A stretch of 64,000 nucleotides of DNA from Omphiscola glabra (Eukaryota > Mollusca > Gastropoda > Lymnaeidae). Shown here piece by piece: positions 24,991 to 38,000 of this stretch (position 1 is its first letter; every line of letters starts with the position of its first letter). Position numbers and translations under genes: made by a program. Under the pieces are notes generated by a model. The model was given only the letters and a program-made list of their open reading frames with translations. It was not told the DNA's origin and searched no databases. Where the stretch lies: NCBI GenBank assembly GCA_964017045.1, contig OZ024794.1:50845013-50909012 (forward strand), written 5' to 3'.

Positions 24991-26539
24991 TATGAACAGC
25001 TTGCACAAGCTGTACAGTGGGCTAACATTCAAGCATCCAACTCTGGTCCATGATTTAGGGATAAGGCGATCTGCTATCAGCTTGGAGATGGTATTGATGG
25101 TCTCCATCTCTCATAAGTCCAGATACCTTGCATGCTTCAATCCTGATTTTCATTGAGTTGGCATTTTCTTTTGCTATTTTTTTTGTAGACAAAGTGTTTT
25201 ATGTGATGGAGTTGGTAGCTCCATGCCCGACTCTTATCTGTTATCTTGACCTGGGGCAAGCTGTTGTAGAGTTACTGTTCCTTTGACAAGTTAAAATAAT
25301 AAATATTTACTCTTATCAAATAGTAGTTCTAAGATTGTGATTTATTAGGAAATTTTATACTAAATTCCTATTATACTAAATTACCTATAGTAGCATTGTT
25401 CAGACACAATAGATTTTTACGTGATAAATAATTGACGCTCATTAATAGGGATGAGCTATAATATATTTAATCTGCCCATTTGCTTTTTCGTGCAACCCAA
25501 TTTTATACACCAGTTGGTCAAAAAAAGGTACCATCAAAACTCAGACTTCTTAATAATCTGAAATGCACATTTAATTATTTATGGCAACTCATTTATGATA
25601 ATTTTAAATACTTCAGGAGTGTTTTTTGATCAATTCATGAACAAATGAATCATTAAAATTATATCATGAATCAATTAAGGCTACTTTGAATCAGCCAGTG
25701 ACATGGCTAGAAGTATTCCATTGAGAAGCATATCTCTTACACCAAAAGCTGACATCATCCAAATTTCCACACAGGAGTTGATGGGCCAAGCAGCACTTGT
25801 CAAAACTGTGTCATTAGTAAGACATTATGTTATTCTTTTTCTATTTTGAATTGTTGTGTTACAAATTTGTGACAAAAAAAAACAAAATAGGGCAATGTCA
25901 TTAATGGATGGCCCCTGTCCTGTGGGCTGATGCCTACATTAAATCACACGTATATTTGTAGCAAAATAGTCAGAATGACATATTTTTATTTCTTTGAATA
26001 ATGAATAAAAGTTAAAGAATCTTCTTATCTTATAATCATAATCTTATCTCATTTTAAGTTATCTTATTAAAATTTAAAGGACCTTCCTACACTAATTTAG
26101 GCCCTAAGTACTTAGGCCTACTCTAGGCAGATAAGATTAATGAATAAGTAAAATAGCATTTAGTTATCGAAGTAGCTATTCTTTAGTTTAACTAAAATAA
26201 ACTACCGCAAATGACATCCGAATAGCATTATTCGCCATTCGCACCCGCGTCCCATTAGACTGAAGAATTAGGTTTACAAACATATAGTCCATTCCATTAT
26301 CTTTCATTTGATACCTCATTTTGTCTTACAAACCCAACAATAATATTTTAAATAGTTTTTTTAATCCTGACCTCTTACTTCTGGTACCTTGTTGCGAATA
26401 GTCACACTCACAGCCTTTAGTTATAGGCTATGCGGCATAGCCATAGGTTGTTGATAAAAAGCATATATTTTAAAAAAATCAATTCATTATTAATTCATTA
26501 AATTGTAAAAAATTTCAAAAAGTTATAGTCACAAAGGAT

Positions 26540-27250
26540 TAGCATTACATTAGATGAGTCAGTAGGTGAGTAGCACTGCCACAAGTACAAGCCACTAAAA
26601 ACTAGTTAAAGACAAACTAAAGTTAAAGTTACTCTCAAGACTTAAGAGTAAAGTAAGACTAATAAAGTAAAGAAACTGTAAGAAGAGAGACCGATTTCAA
26701 TAATTTTACTATTACAATAATTTTGAATTATCGAAACTAAGATTAAAGCTTAAATAAAATTATAATAAATAAATAATATAGCCTACTTTAAAAGACCTAA
26801 TAAGTGAAAGTGACTAAGTGCCCTAAGACTAGAAGATCTAAAGACACTAAAGTTTAAAAAAAAAAAACTTTGCCAAGTCAGTAACAAACTATTGTATATT
26901 TAAATATAATTAATTTTATTAATCAATTATAACTTTTAAAAACTATAACGACTATACTATAATAAATAATAGTTAAAGTTAAATAAATTAATAAGCCTAC
27001 AACTACAATCTACAACACTGTCAATCTGACGAGTCACAGACAATGACAACACAAATCTACGTCCTACTCATAATACAGTTTAGTACAATGAGTATGAGAA
27101 TGGTCAATAATAATAAGAAGAGTTAAGAATAAATTTAAACTATATTTTATTATTTATTACAATTCAAACGATTCGCTATCAGTATCAGCTATCACTGGCT
27201 ATCACTGTCAGTGTGTCAGTCTTGAGTTCTGTCACTAAAACTAAATTAAT
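26540..27250 (-). repeat. ACT/AGT-rich degenerate tract near the HECTD2 5' end
   Basis: Long cryptically simple sequence with words such as GTGAGTAG, ACTAAAGT, AAGACTTAAGAG and CTATCACTG. It resembles tracts beside the first exons of tankyrase, WFS1 and PMS1. No coding potential. Confidence 0.35.
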
Positions 27251-27260
27251 GAATTGCTTA

Positions 27261-27600
27261 CTTATAAAAGAAATCCCCATTTTCAAATAAATAAAAGTGA
27301 GCCGTAATCAGTGACGAACGTTCTAGTTAAGTCTAAAATCATAGATTGTTCGAAGAGTTAACCAGAACGCTAAATTTAGTGAGGCAGATCGAATCGATTG
27401 CTGGTTGATGGGGACGCTACTTTTCCTCCATGTTTGTAACGGACAAATGCCGTCACGTCAACAGTCCATCGATTGAACCATGCACAGAAAAAGACTGGTT
27501 CCATTGGCCATCGATTGTTAAAACGCTCATCAAAGAAGTCAGTTTCGAACTCTGACAAACACACCAACTGTGTCGAGAGTCGACCTAATTATGATGCGTC
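27261..27600 (-). promoter_or_regulatory. Possible HECTD2 promoter / non-coding exon 1 region
   Basis: CG-richer island-like stretch upstream of HECTD2 with CRE-like CGTCACGTCA at 27451-27460, three ATCGATTG words (about 27390-27525) and a minus-strand donor ATAA|GTAAGC near 27261. HECTD2's coding exon 1 is preceded by a splice acceptor, so its promoter must lie upstream; this is the best candidate but is unproven. Confidence 0.25.
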
Positions 27601-27797
27601 AGAAATGAACTGAATAATACCGAGAACTAGAAACTAGAGGCAGTCACTTGAGTAACGCACTGGCCTGGCAGGCAGGGCCTAACGAATTTTTATTATTTTA
27701 ATTTAGTTTTCAGGCAAAATTAGCCTATTATTTATTTTTACAAACACAACAAGAGTAAGTTATACCACTTACACTTATAAACATCCACCCTCCCAAT

Positions 27798-27809
27798 CCC
27801 CCCCCCCCC
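27798..27809. repeat. Poly-C tract
   Basis: Homopolymer C run inside a broader C-rich stretch (27785-27895) of CCCCC and CCCTCCCCC words. No gene is evident. Confidence 0.8.
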
Positions 27810-28939
27810 GACACCTGCCTCTGACGCCGCCCTCCACACTTTCTGCCCCCATCCCCCTTTATTTTTCACCCATTGGGCCCCCCTCCCCCTTTATCGTTCA
27901 CTCATTAGAACATGATTATAGAAAGCGATGGGAGCTTTCAATGTTTAAAACCGTGAATTTGAATAAGATTTGGAAATGCAATGACAGTATAATACAATAC
28001 AAATACGAAGAAATTAACTATTCAATACAATTTTAAAGTCGATTCAGAAACATGAAGAACAACCAAACTAAACAGTAAACATCAAGAAGAAATAAATTAT
28101 AGCCTAAGTTCATTTTGTGGATTATTAATAATTCAGTCACAAATACATTCAAATGATCCCATATTTGTTGTTATGAGCTATTCTTTCCAACCAGTAGGCC
28201 CTACCTAGCGTCACTGAGGATGCGCATAACTTACTAGCGGACCACGACCTACTAGTACTCTACATCTAATGGGTCATGGCCGGACCCGGTGAGACCATCA
28301 CAGGGACTTGGGGAGGTTACACTAAATGAAAAATTTCAAATTTTCCATAGTAGAGGCATAGGCCTAACTTACTAATTTCGGTTTCATAACAGAACGCGAC
28401 GCCATGTTAAATCAAATGTGTGAGGCTGTCCCCCTTACTTCCCGGAAAAATGTAATATAGGCCTATGCCTATATATATGTTCTAAAATTCAATTTAATAT
28501 TTTCTTTTGAATCAAACGTAAGTAAATCAAGACAGAGAAACGATGATTTCAAAATAAACACTACACAATAAAAATGAGAACACTGAAAACTAAATGAAGT
28601 AGCTTGAAATACGTTAAATGAATGGGCACCCATTTATTTTTTTATAGGCTTATTTATATTATTTACTATATTATGATATGCCAAATTTAAATAGTGAATA
28701 AAGTGAAAATCTGAAGTCTAATTTTTGCCTTTTCAATTTACAGAGGATCATATATCATATGGTGATAATAAAGAGATTAACTGTTAACAATATCTTTCCA
28801 ATCCTTCTAACTTATTGCAAGCTTTTCAAATCTTTTCGATCATCCCCTCTAGTCTATGCCATGTGAACTTATCTAATACCGGTAACTAAATTTAAATGTC
28901 AAATTAAAAAAGCTATACTATTTTTAATAGAATTAGAGT

Positions 28940-28948
28940 GTCACGTGA
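28940..28948. promoter_or_regulatory. Palindromic E-box upstream of WFS1
   Basis: GTCACGTGA, 26 bp upstream of the proposed WFS1 ATG. It matches the TCACGTGA E-box used by USF and MiT/TFE bHLH-ZIP factors. Regulation is inferred from sequence and position. Confidence 0.35.
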
Positions 28949-28973
28949 ATATTGCTTCTTAGCGTAAGTTAAA

Positions 28974-29022
28974 ATGGCGGCTAGTTCTTCCTTCGAATCA
29001 GCTATTCAAGAAGACTCTTCGG
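28974..29022 (+). CDS. WFS1: WFS1 exon 1 (tentative start exon)
   Basis: Begins AAA ATG GCG G, giving MAASSSFESAIQEDSS plus one base, then a GTAGTT donor at 29023. The one-base phase matches exon 2 at 35940, and the junction codon GAT leads to DVNVWLKEAKDG. A short acidic/Ser-rich N-terminus before the SEL1-like repeats would fit wolframin. This exon rests on phase, position and the start context; the 6.9-kb intron is full of transposon debris. Confirmation needs RNA data. Confidence 0.5.
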
Positions 29023-32000
29023 GTAGTTATCAATCATATACATCGCTTTATTCATATCCGCATGGCTTTATTTTTTAAGAAAACTGCAACCAAGATGGCG
29101 GCTTGCGGTGATATCTCTCCGCATTTACCAATTAATCATTTAATGCAAGTGAAATGTGAAGTACTGAAATGTTTTCAATATCTGCCGAATAATATAATTT
29201 TCCAGTTTTCGGTAAATGCGGAGAGATATCACCGCGTGCCGCCAACTTGGTTGCCGCGACCCGCGAATTTAAGTCCTAAATTTATCCCTGAACCCTAAAC
29301 CTAACCTGAACCCTAAACTTATCACTAACCTGGGTTTTGACCCTATCTGAACCAGGGACAAAACAAGCAAATGACGTCATGGTGAAATCTCTCTGCATTA
29401 GCCGATTAATTTTGATTAATCACATTTCTACTGTCTACACTACACTCTCAGTCTCACTCACTCAGACTTCGCAGAGTCTACATACACACACTGAGTCTGA
29501 GACACTTACTTATGACTCTATGACTGGACTAAACTCCTCCAGTCTACACTGACATTACAGACTACACTCTACACTTTTGTCTTACTTTTTAAAGTTTTAC
29601 TTTGACTTACACGTACACACTACTGCCATTGAGACCATTTATTTTATACTCACTACTCTACTCACTCACTCAATTTTTTAAAATTTAGTTCTTTTTTTTA
29701 AAAATTATACTATACAATTGCAATACAATACTAATACTGTCATCACTTTCATTGCCATCAATAAGCCATCATGATCATATTCATACCATACTGATTATAA
29801 TTCTGAAATTCATAAAATAAATGATAATTTAATATTACATTACATTAACCCATTTGACTAGAGTTAGCCTTTTTGTCAAAAATGGAGCCCTTTTTACAAG
29901 CTTGGCACTCATAAAAAATAAATACAAAATAAAGTAATTACCTTACCAATACAAAACTATTTATATTCTTGTAGGGAATTGAATGAACTAATACAATCTT
30001 TATGAATCAAACTGAAATCTCAATGTTTATGCAAATGTAATATCCTGATTTGCATAATTTATGCATGTAACTTTTTACTTACAAGAAATGTGTCTTGTTG
30101 AAGCCTAAATAAGCCCTAAGCCATATTTGAATGAAATGCAGTGTGGAAAAGCTACATAAAATATTCCCCTCTGCCTGCTTATGCCTTTTACATATTTCAA
30201 GGTCACATATTTTTTAAGCATTTATAGGAGGTCACTCGGTACCCAAAAATGATATAAAATGACAGAACACTGTTAAGTAAAATATCAGTGAAAGCTGCCA
30301 TTAAAATGGTAAGATGAGTAAGAAATGCAAGAAACAATCTGATTAACTGGTACAAAAACAACACCAGCCAGCCAATCTCGAAGCTTGAATTATCAGGCAG
30401 ATAGATCAGCCTTTTGTCTTTTTCTCCATTCAACCCTGAGCCGATAGATCGGGCAAACCGTCCATAAAAGGTTAATAACCTATGTGATGTTAGTGTTAGA
30501 CCTACCAATACGGTTACACATAATTGAAATGGCTCATTGCTTATTTATTATTTATGACCATAGTATTACTAATAAAATAAATGATTTATACTCAAAACTA
30601 AAATCTAAACAAACTGAGTGACTCATATCAGTTCTCTGAGAACTGCCTAGCCTACTTATTACTTAAGTTAACTCATTTGTTATTGTCATTTTTCTGATTA
30701 CTGAACATTCTAAGGTGAGGCTGAGTGCAGCTTAGTTAAGTGAGTTATGCATTACTTACTTACGCATGAGGACAGTAATGACATTAGGCTTGAGCTACAG
30801 ATTTTAATATACTATAATATGACTATAAATCTATTAAGCATAGTGTGTAGGCTTCTCTTTGTGTCAGTCCAAAGGGAGAGTGAAGGCAGTCATCAATTTT
30901 TAAAAAGTCACTTCTATAATAAATTAAAAAAGGCAATGGATTTTAATTTGTAGCAAACTGTTGCTAAATTTGCACTTACAGGGATCTCAAACTCAAATTA
31001 TCCGGGAGGCCGCAGGAGGTGGAGTCTCCCACAAAAAAGCGCTTACATATTAAATAATGTACAACTGTTACAATCTGCTCAACTTTTATTAATAACAAAT
31101 AATAACATTAAGGGTTCTCAGGAACTAGGCTTCACTTATTTCCTCCTACTCATTGTCAGAGACCTGGCAGCACTTCTTCTTTGCTCTTAGGGAGATATAG
31201 AAACTAGCATAATAAATAATGCAATGATTCTGTCGGCATATGGTCTTAGGCGGGCTTCAGGCAAGGACGTGGCACTACTGAGCAGATCCTAAACCTCCGA
31301 ATACTATGTAATAATAATAATAATAATAATAAAGTTCATTTGAAAAATCACGCTTCATCCCCAAAGGCTCGAAGCGCGGTACAAAAACAAAGCTGGGAGT
31401 TAATAACTAGCTGAAAAAGATGGTAGACAACTTCACCCCAGAAGGTGTTTGCGAAATAGATGAGTTTTTAAATTTGTCTTGAAGGATTCCAGCGTCTGGC
31501 TGTGTCTGAGAGGTGTTCCAAATGGTTGGGCCAGCAAATGCGAACGTGCGCTTTCCGTAAGTCTCAAGACGAACACGTGGCATCGAGGGTTTGCCACTAT
31601 CGGATGAACGGAGTTGTCTAGTTGGTACATAAGGCGTCATGAGCGCTTGGAGATAGGACGGCGCCAAGTCATGCAAGCAGCGGTAGCACAGAGTTGCAAT
31701 TTTGTACTCTATGCGAGCGCGGACCGGCAGCCAATGCAGTTCTCTCAGAAGAGTTTGAGCATGGTCGAATTTGCGTTTACGAAGAAAAATTCGAGCCGCA
31801 TTATTCTGTGCTTTTTGAATTTTATCCAGGAGCGTAGCTGGAAGACCCACCATGAGAGCATTGCAGTAGTCCATGCGTGATCGAACGAATGCAGACATCA
31901 GCCTCTTTGATGCATTCAAAGTTAAGAAAGGTCTGATATGACTAATTCTGCGCAGCTCTAGAAAAATTGCCTTGCAAATCATGTTAATGTGATTTTCCAT

Positions 32001-35000
32001 AGTTAGTGTTCTGTCTAAGTAGACACCCAGGTTTCGCACTGTTTGAGCAAATTCAATCTGCACGTCTGAGAGAGTAAAGGATGGTGTATTTTTTAAAAAT
32101 TTTAGCTTTTGAGCGGTAGCAATGGGGATCAGCTCAGTCTTTTCATCATTCAATTTGAGCTTGTTTATTGTCATCCAGAGCTTAACTGACTCCACTGTCT
32201 TCTGTGTCATATTAAGAAGCTGAGGGAACTGAGAGGGGATCACGGATTTCTGAAGTTGGGTGTCATCCACGAACATGTGATATACCATGTCAAACTGCTT
32301 GATCACTGCACCCATTGGCTGAACGTACATAGTGAAAGCACTGGGCCTACGACCGAGCCCTGGGGTACTCCGAATTCAATAATGGATTTCTTGGAGGTCA
32401 AGCCATTTGCGATAACTGATTGGACCCGATTTGTCAGACATGAGCGGAACCATCTCAGTACGGTATCGGTGAAACCGAACGTATTTTGCAGATGTTGGAG
32501 AAGTAAGCCGTGGTCAAGCATATCGAACGCTGCCGACAGATTCAGTAACGACAAAAGGGATACTTGGCCCTCACCACAAGACGACAGAAGATCAGTTACG
32601 ACGCGCAACAGGGCTGTCTCAGTAGAATGATGCGTTCTGTATGCTGACTTAAAAGGGTCAAACAAGTCACACCGAGTGAGGTGATCCAGGAGTTGTCGAA
32701 GAACGACCCTCTCTAAAATCTTTGATAAAAATGGTAAATTAGAGACGGGGCAATAATTTTCCAACAAATTAAGGTCGAGATTTGCTTTCTTGAGCAGTGG
32801 AGTTACAACCGCTTCTTTAAAAGAGGATGGAACAATACCAGTTTTCAAAGACTGATTTATGATACTAGTAATGATAGGGACAATTTCGTCCAAACATTCA
32901 TACAACAGACCTGCCGGAAGAGGGTCAAGCAAACATGACTTTCTTGGGGAGTCAACCAGGATTTTCTTCACATGGGTTTCAGTGACCTCCAAAAATTCGC
33001 TCATAGGAGTGCCATTAAAGAAATATAAGAAATATGCTCAACACCAACAAAACCTATGCCATGTCTTTGTGGATTTCAAGAAGGCATTCGACAGGGTTTG
33101 GCATGCTGCTTTATGGGTCACCATGAGGCACTACAACATCAACACAAACCTAACCAGAATGATATGCAGCCTCTATGATAAGGCCACCAGTGCAGTCTTC
33201 TTTAACAATAACATCAGAGAATGGTTCAAGACTACGGTTGGAGTACGACAAGGCTGCTTGCTCTCCCCCACCCTGTTCAACATCTTCCTATAGAGAATTA
33301 TGTCAGATGCACTGGAAACGCATTGCATGTAGAGGCATTCAGCATTGGTGGCAGAACAATCACCAACCTACGCTTTGCGGATGACATAGACGGACTGGCT
33401 AGAAGCGAAGAAGAGCTAGCCAACCTAGTAAAGCGTCTCAACAAGACTTCATCATCCTTTGGCATGCAAATCAGCGCAGAAAAGACAAAAATGATGACGA
33501 ATAGCCCCACTGGCATCGCCACTGAAATTAAGGTCGGGGAGGAATGATTAGATACAGTTGGCAGCTTCAAGTACCTCTAATGTCTCTAATGCAGCTAACA
33601 ATAAATCAGCACCTTTTAATATAAGCAAATGTCTCGTCTCTTTCTGTGATGAGCTAAACTGCAACATGTCAAAAAGTATGCATTAACTTTCACTCAATCA
33701 TAGAGAATCTTTCACAAAAATGTACATTAATTTTAACTTTCACAATTTGATATTGGGACATTAGTGATTAGCATTATTTGGAGATTCTGTTATCATGTAC
33801 ATTTAGCGTAACTAGGGCAGTTGTCGCATGGCGGCGCCCATCCCTCTCCATGCAGAAAAGGCAAAAATGATGACGAATAGCACAACTGGCATAACCACTG
33901 AAATTAAGATCGGTGAGGAAAGATTAGAGACAGTTGGCAGCTTCAAGTATCTCGGAGCAATAGTTTCGGAAGAAGGCTCCAAGCCCGAATTGATGGCCAG
34001 GATTGCGCAGACCACAACAGCACTAAAGAGGCTCAAGAAAATATAAAACAACAAAAATATAGCCCCCATCACCAAAATCAGGCTGATGCGCTCATTAATC
34101 CTCTCCATTTTCTTATATGCCTGTGAGTCCTGGACATTAACAGAAGAACTTGAAAAGAAAATAAAGGCGATGGAGATGAGATGTTTCAGAGGCATTCTTG
34201 GCATCTGCTATAGAGACCATATCACCAATGAACAAGTGAAAGAAATGATTCGTCAAGCAACTGGGCAGTACGATGACTTCCTGGCGTCTGTAAAAAAGCG
34301 CAAATTTGAGTGGTATGGCCACGTGACAAGAAAACAAGGGCTCGCCAAAGAAATCATACAGGACACAACTAGAGGAAGGAGTAGAAGAGAAAAACAGAGA
34401 AAAAGATGGGAAGATAACATCAAAGAGTGGACAGGCTTGGAATTCTTGTCACTCGTACACACTAGAGGCAATTTTAATAAGGATTCTACGATACTGTGTC
34501 AGATAGCTACGATTTACACAATTATGGTTGTACATTACCCACTAACTGACTTTTAAAACTTTTAATATAGTATATATAATATTCAAGCATGTTTTCTCAA
34601 AACCGCAGTTTGGCCATGTTTGTCTCATAAAATGCTATAAAATAAAAACATTTAGTCCGATTTTAAAATGGTTTTTACCATTATAATCAAACATAATAAT
34701 AATACAAATCAGAATTAGACTAACTGGTGAGATTCGACCTAAACCATCGCGGAGGGCCACATTATAGATATGAGAATGGGGAAAACGCGCGTGCCGCATT
34801 AACACTAAACATTGCTGTCAGGTAGTGGGCTGCAAAACATCGTCTTGCTGGCCGCAAATGACCCATGGGCCGCGAATTTAAGACTCCTACGCTTAAGGAT
34901 TGACTATCCCTTTAATTTGTAGCCAACTTTTGCTAAATTTGCACTTACCCTAAAGGATTGACTATCACTGCATTAGTTTATTATTTCTCAAAAAACATAA

Positions 35001-38000
35001 TATTATACATCTTAAAAGCTGCAGAATAGAGGCAAGTGAGCCGATACCACTAGTAATAAGATATAATTATAAAAAAGCATTTAAAATGATTCTTGCTCAA
35101 CAAAGGGCCAAACAATTGTTTTGAAATTCTTAGCCCATTGTTAGCCATAACTCTTTCTAAGTCAGACCATGTGCAACGTAAGGTAGAGCCGCCAAACTTT
35201 CAAGCTTCACATCCGAACTGAAGTCCCTTTGTGAAGAAACAACAAATAATGTACTACCGCAGTGGTTCTCAACCTTTCTAATGCTACGACACTTTAATAC
35301 AGTTCCTCAATTTGTGGCGACCCCCAGTCAGAAAATTATTTTCGTTGCTACTTCATAACTATATGTATATGTGTTTTCCGATGGTCTTAGGTGACCCCTG
35401 GGAAAGGGTCGTTTGACCCCCAAAGGGGTTATGACCCACAGGTTGAGAACCACTGTACCACCGGTATGTTTTAAAAAAAAAAATGATTCAATTATACCTC
35501 TTAAAAATTAAAGATATTTTTTTTAGTAATTTTGAATATTGTCAATTTTTTAATATATTGCTACTACTTTTTTTATGTTACCTCCAAACCTCTATGAAGA
35601 GGTTACCAGAAATTTGATCACAGGAAATTTCGTCGACAGAACATTGATCGACGGAAATTTGATTGAACTGAAATTTGGTCGAATCTTTTTTCCAGTTTGC
35701 ACGTTAAAATTTTCATCAAATTTCTATTTGAACGCACTATACTATATAGTAAAACAAAATAATGCGTTCAAAAAAAATTTGATGCAAAATTTTAACGTGT
35801 AAATTAAAAAATGATTTGACGAAATTTCCATTCGATAAAATTTCTGTCTATCAATTTTCCGTTGACGAAATTTCTTTCGAGCAAATTTCCGGATACGCTA
35901 TGAAGATAGTTCATTTAATTTACTATGTCATTTATGCAGATGTCAATGTTTGGTTAAAAGAGGCTAAAGATGGTTCAGAGAAACATCAACTCCTTATTGG
36001 CCTACATTATCTCAAGCTTGCTGAGTTAGATGTTAACAAAGAAGAGAATGCCAATAATGCTGTTACTTGGCTTATTGCTGCTTCAAAGCAGGGAAATGCT
36101 GAAGCTAATGAAAAATTGAAACATTGTGTTGAAACCAATCTTGGTATGGTAAAAAAATGTTTCTTTTTTAAAATTGCATTTTAAGATGTACACCCTTTTT
36201 ATTTAAATCATGCATCTAAATGCCTACCTAATTACCATGTTAAAATATTTTAAACTTTTTTTACATGTGTTTAAATTAAGATAAATATTTCAAAACTTCC
36301 ATTTATAATCACACTCTAGGATTTTAAAAATAATAAGTAAGGGGCCATCCCTAAATCATGTTATGATATTTGGGCAGATTTGTTTACACACTCCCCTATT
36401 GTCACAAACATTAGACAAACCTGTCACACTTTGGCGCACATCCCCCATGTGTGATGTCCTTTATGTACGGCCCCCTAACTGGAAAATATTTTTTTTTTAA
36501 ATTAGTTTTTAACAGTTGTTTGAAATCCATACAAAAATTTAGCCTACTAAGGAAATCCTTATACTTGATAAGGAAATTATGATAACATTATTAAAATCTA
36601 TTTATATAAAAAACAATTACTTAACCTTTATGCAGGCATAAATGAGAAAAATAAAAATGATGCCACTTGGTGTCTCACTACATCTGTGTCCGAAAAGAAA
36701 ATTCGCTTCGCTGCTAGATCACTTTTCTTAAAGTTGAGCAATAAGAAGGCATTATCAGAACAAGAGTATATTGAAGCAATCAATAACCTCAGTTCCATTA
36801 GTGAAAGAGAGAAAAAACTTTTACTGGCAGCAGGTTAGTTTGTTTCATAATTTTACAGACAAATATTTGAAATGGTTAATAAGCTAAGTAAATTCTTTTG
36901 TTTTCTTTAAAAATAATTTGTATTGTTATTTTATATTAACAGTATGTTACATTTTTTGTTTGTTAAAACAGCTCTTTAAGTAAATGATCAGTGTTTCAAT
37001 TCAATTTGAATCCTACAATTTTAAAAAATACATTAATTTAATATTAATAGCTTTCATGTTTTAAAATTGATATATTGTTCTTGAGCTTAAAAGTTGTTCT
37101 TATTACATAAATAATATAGATTCAAAATCCTTTTCTTATTTTTTACTTTATTTTTGCAGGCAAAAAAATTGGTTCAACGATAGGGGAAAATGATTTTGTT
37201 AAAACGGTTTCCAAAAAAATTCAGGGTACTTTGACATGGACTACAGATGAAATTGGGGAAACTTCTGCAGCATATGACTCTGCTGGGATAGTTAAAAAGG
37301 CAATTTTATAATCTTTATAAATCAATTTGGTAGCTTTCTTGAAGTTTAAAAAAGGAAGCAATATTTAAAAGTAATTCAAATATTATATTCTTAATCTTAA
37401 AGTTTGCCTCACTGAAGTGACAAAAAGAAAATGAAAAAAAAAACAACACTAATTGTCCATTTGCCATTAAAAGTTTAATTTTATTTTATAGAACTCAAGA
37501 GCATCTATAATTGTACTTAAAAATATTCTACAAATTTATACTTTTAACTGATCCTTATTTAATACGTTTTACAGGTCTTTGTGTACCCTCGACAAACTGC
37601 TTCCATTGTATTTGACAGAGGACTTGAATATGCTAGCAAAGAAGGGCTCAGCCTGATACTGTCTCTTATCCCTACCAACCAAATATATCTTCTGGCTATG
37701 ATACTAATTTATAGCTATCTCACTCCAGGGTTCTTCCTTTTAGTTTTACCCCTTTTGGCATTTTACATCTCTTTGTTTGTCATGGTTGTGGCAACACTTC
37801 AGGTAATGTTTGTGTATTCATTTTGTTCTTATTTATATAACTTATTTGCTTTGTTGAAGTTTTTTCATTGCTGATGCATGATGTCAAAATCTTTGAGAAA
37901 GATATTTAAACATAATAGTATCAATACATGATCATACTAAAATTGAAAAGTTCTGACATGGCAAAATATCTCCATGTCAATTTTTGTCCTAGCCAACTGA

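Larger units (their letters stand above)
22368..27780. other. HECTD2 upstream region or 5' intron, no coding exon found
   Basis: This holds a hAT-like element (23146-24051), a LINE remnant (24661-24990), an ACT/AGT-rich tract (26540-27250) and a CG-richer stretch at about 27300-27600. A non-coding first HECTD2 exon may end at a minus-strand donor ATAA|GTAAGC near 27261, since the coding exon clearly has a splice acceptor. No protein-coding exon was recognised. Confidence 0.45.
30979..34891. mobile_element. hAT-like element split by nested LINEs
   Basis: The left end reads CAGGGATCTCAAACTCAAAT then CCGGGAGGCCGCAGG. The right end near 34866-34891 reads GGGCCGCGAATTTAAGACTC then CTAC, the imperfect reverse complement. 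These are typical hAT-MITE ends (CAGGGGTCTCAAACTC-like). Between them lie at least two LINE pieces (31310-33024 minus, about 33025-34490 plus). No clean 8-bp duplication was found; instead a direct repeat of about 37 bp flanks the nest (30942-30979 and 34911-34948). Confidence 0.55.

Noticed and set aside
27376..27567. Minus-strand frame of 63 codons upstream of HECTD2
   Set aside because: No recognisable domain. It cannot be joined in phase to HECTD2 exon 1, which has an in-frame stop before its ATG.
31614..31880. Plus-strand open frame, with another at 32256-32630
   Set aside because: Both lie antisense to the L2/CR1-like LINE reverse-transcriptase frame and have no independent protein signature.
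35816..35939. WFS1 start at the ATG near 35816
   Set aside because: The peptide is repetitive (ISVYQFSVDEISFEQIS), coming from local TTTCCG/GACGAAATTT-type repeats. An acceptor TTTATGCAG lies right before the conserved segment.
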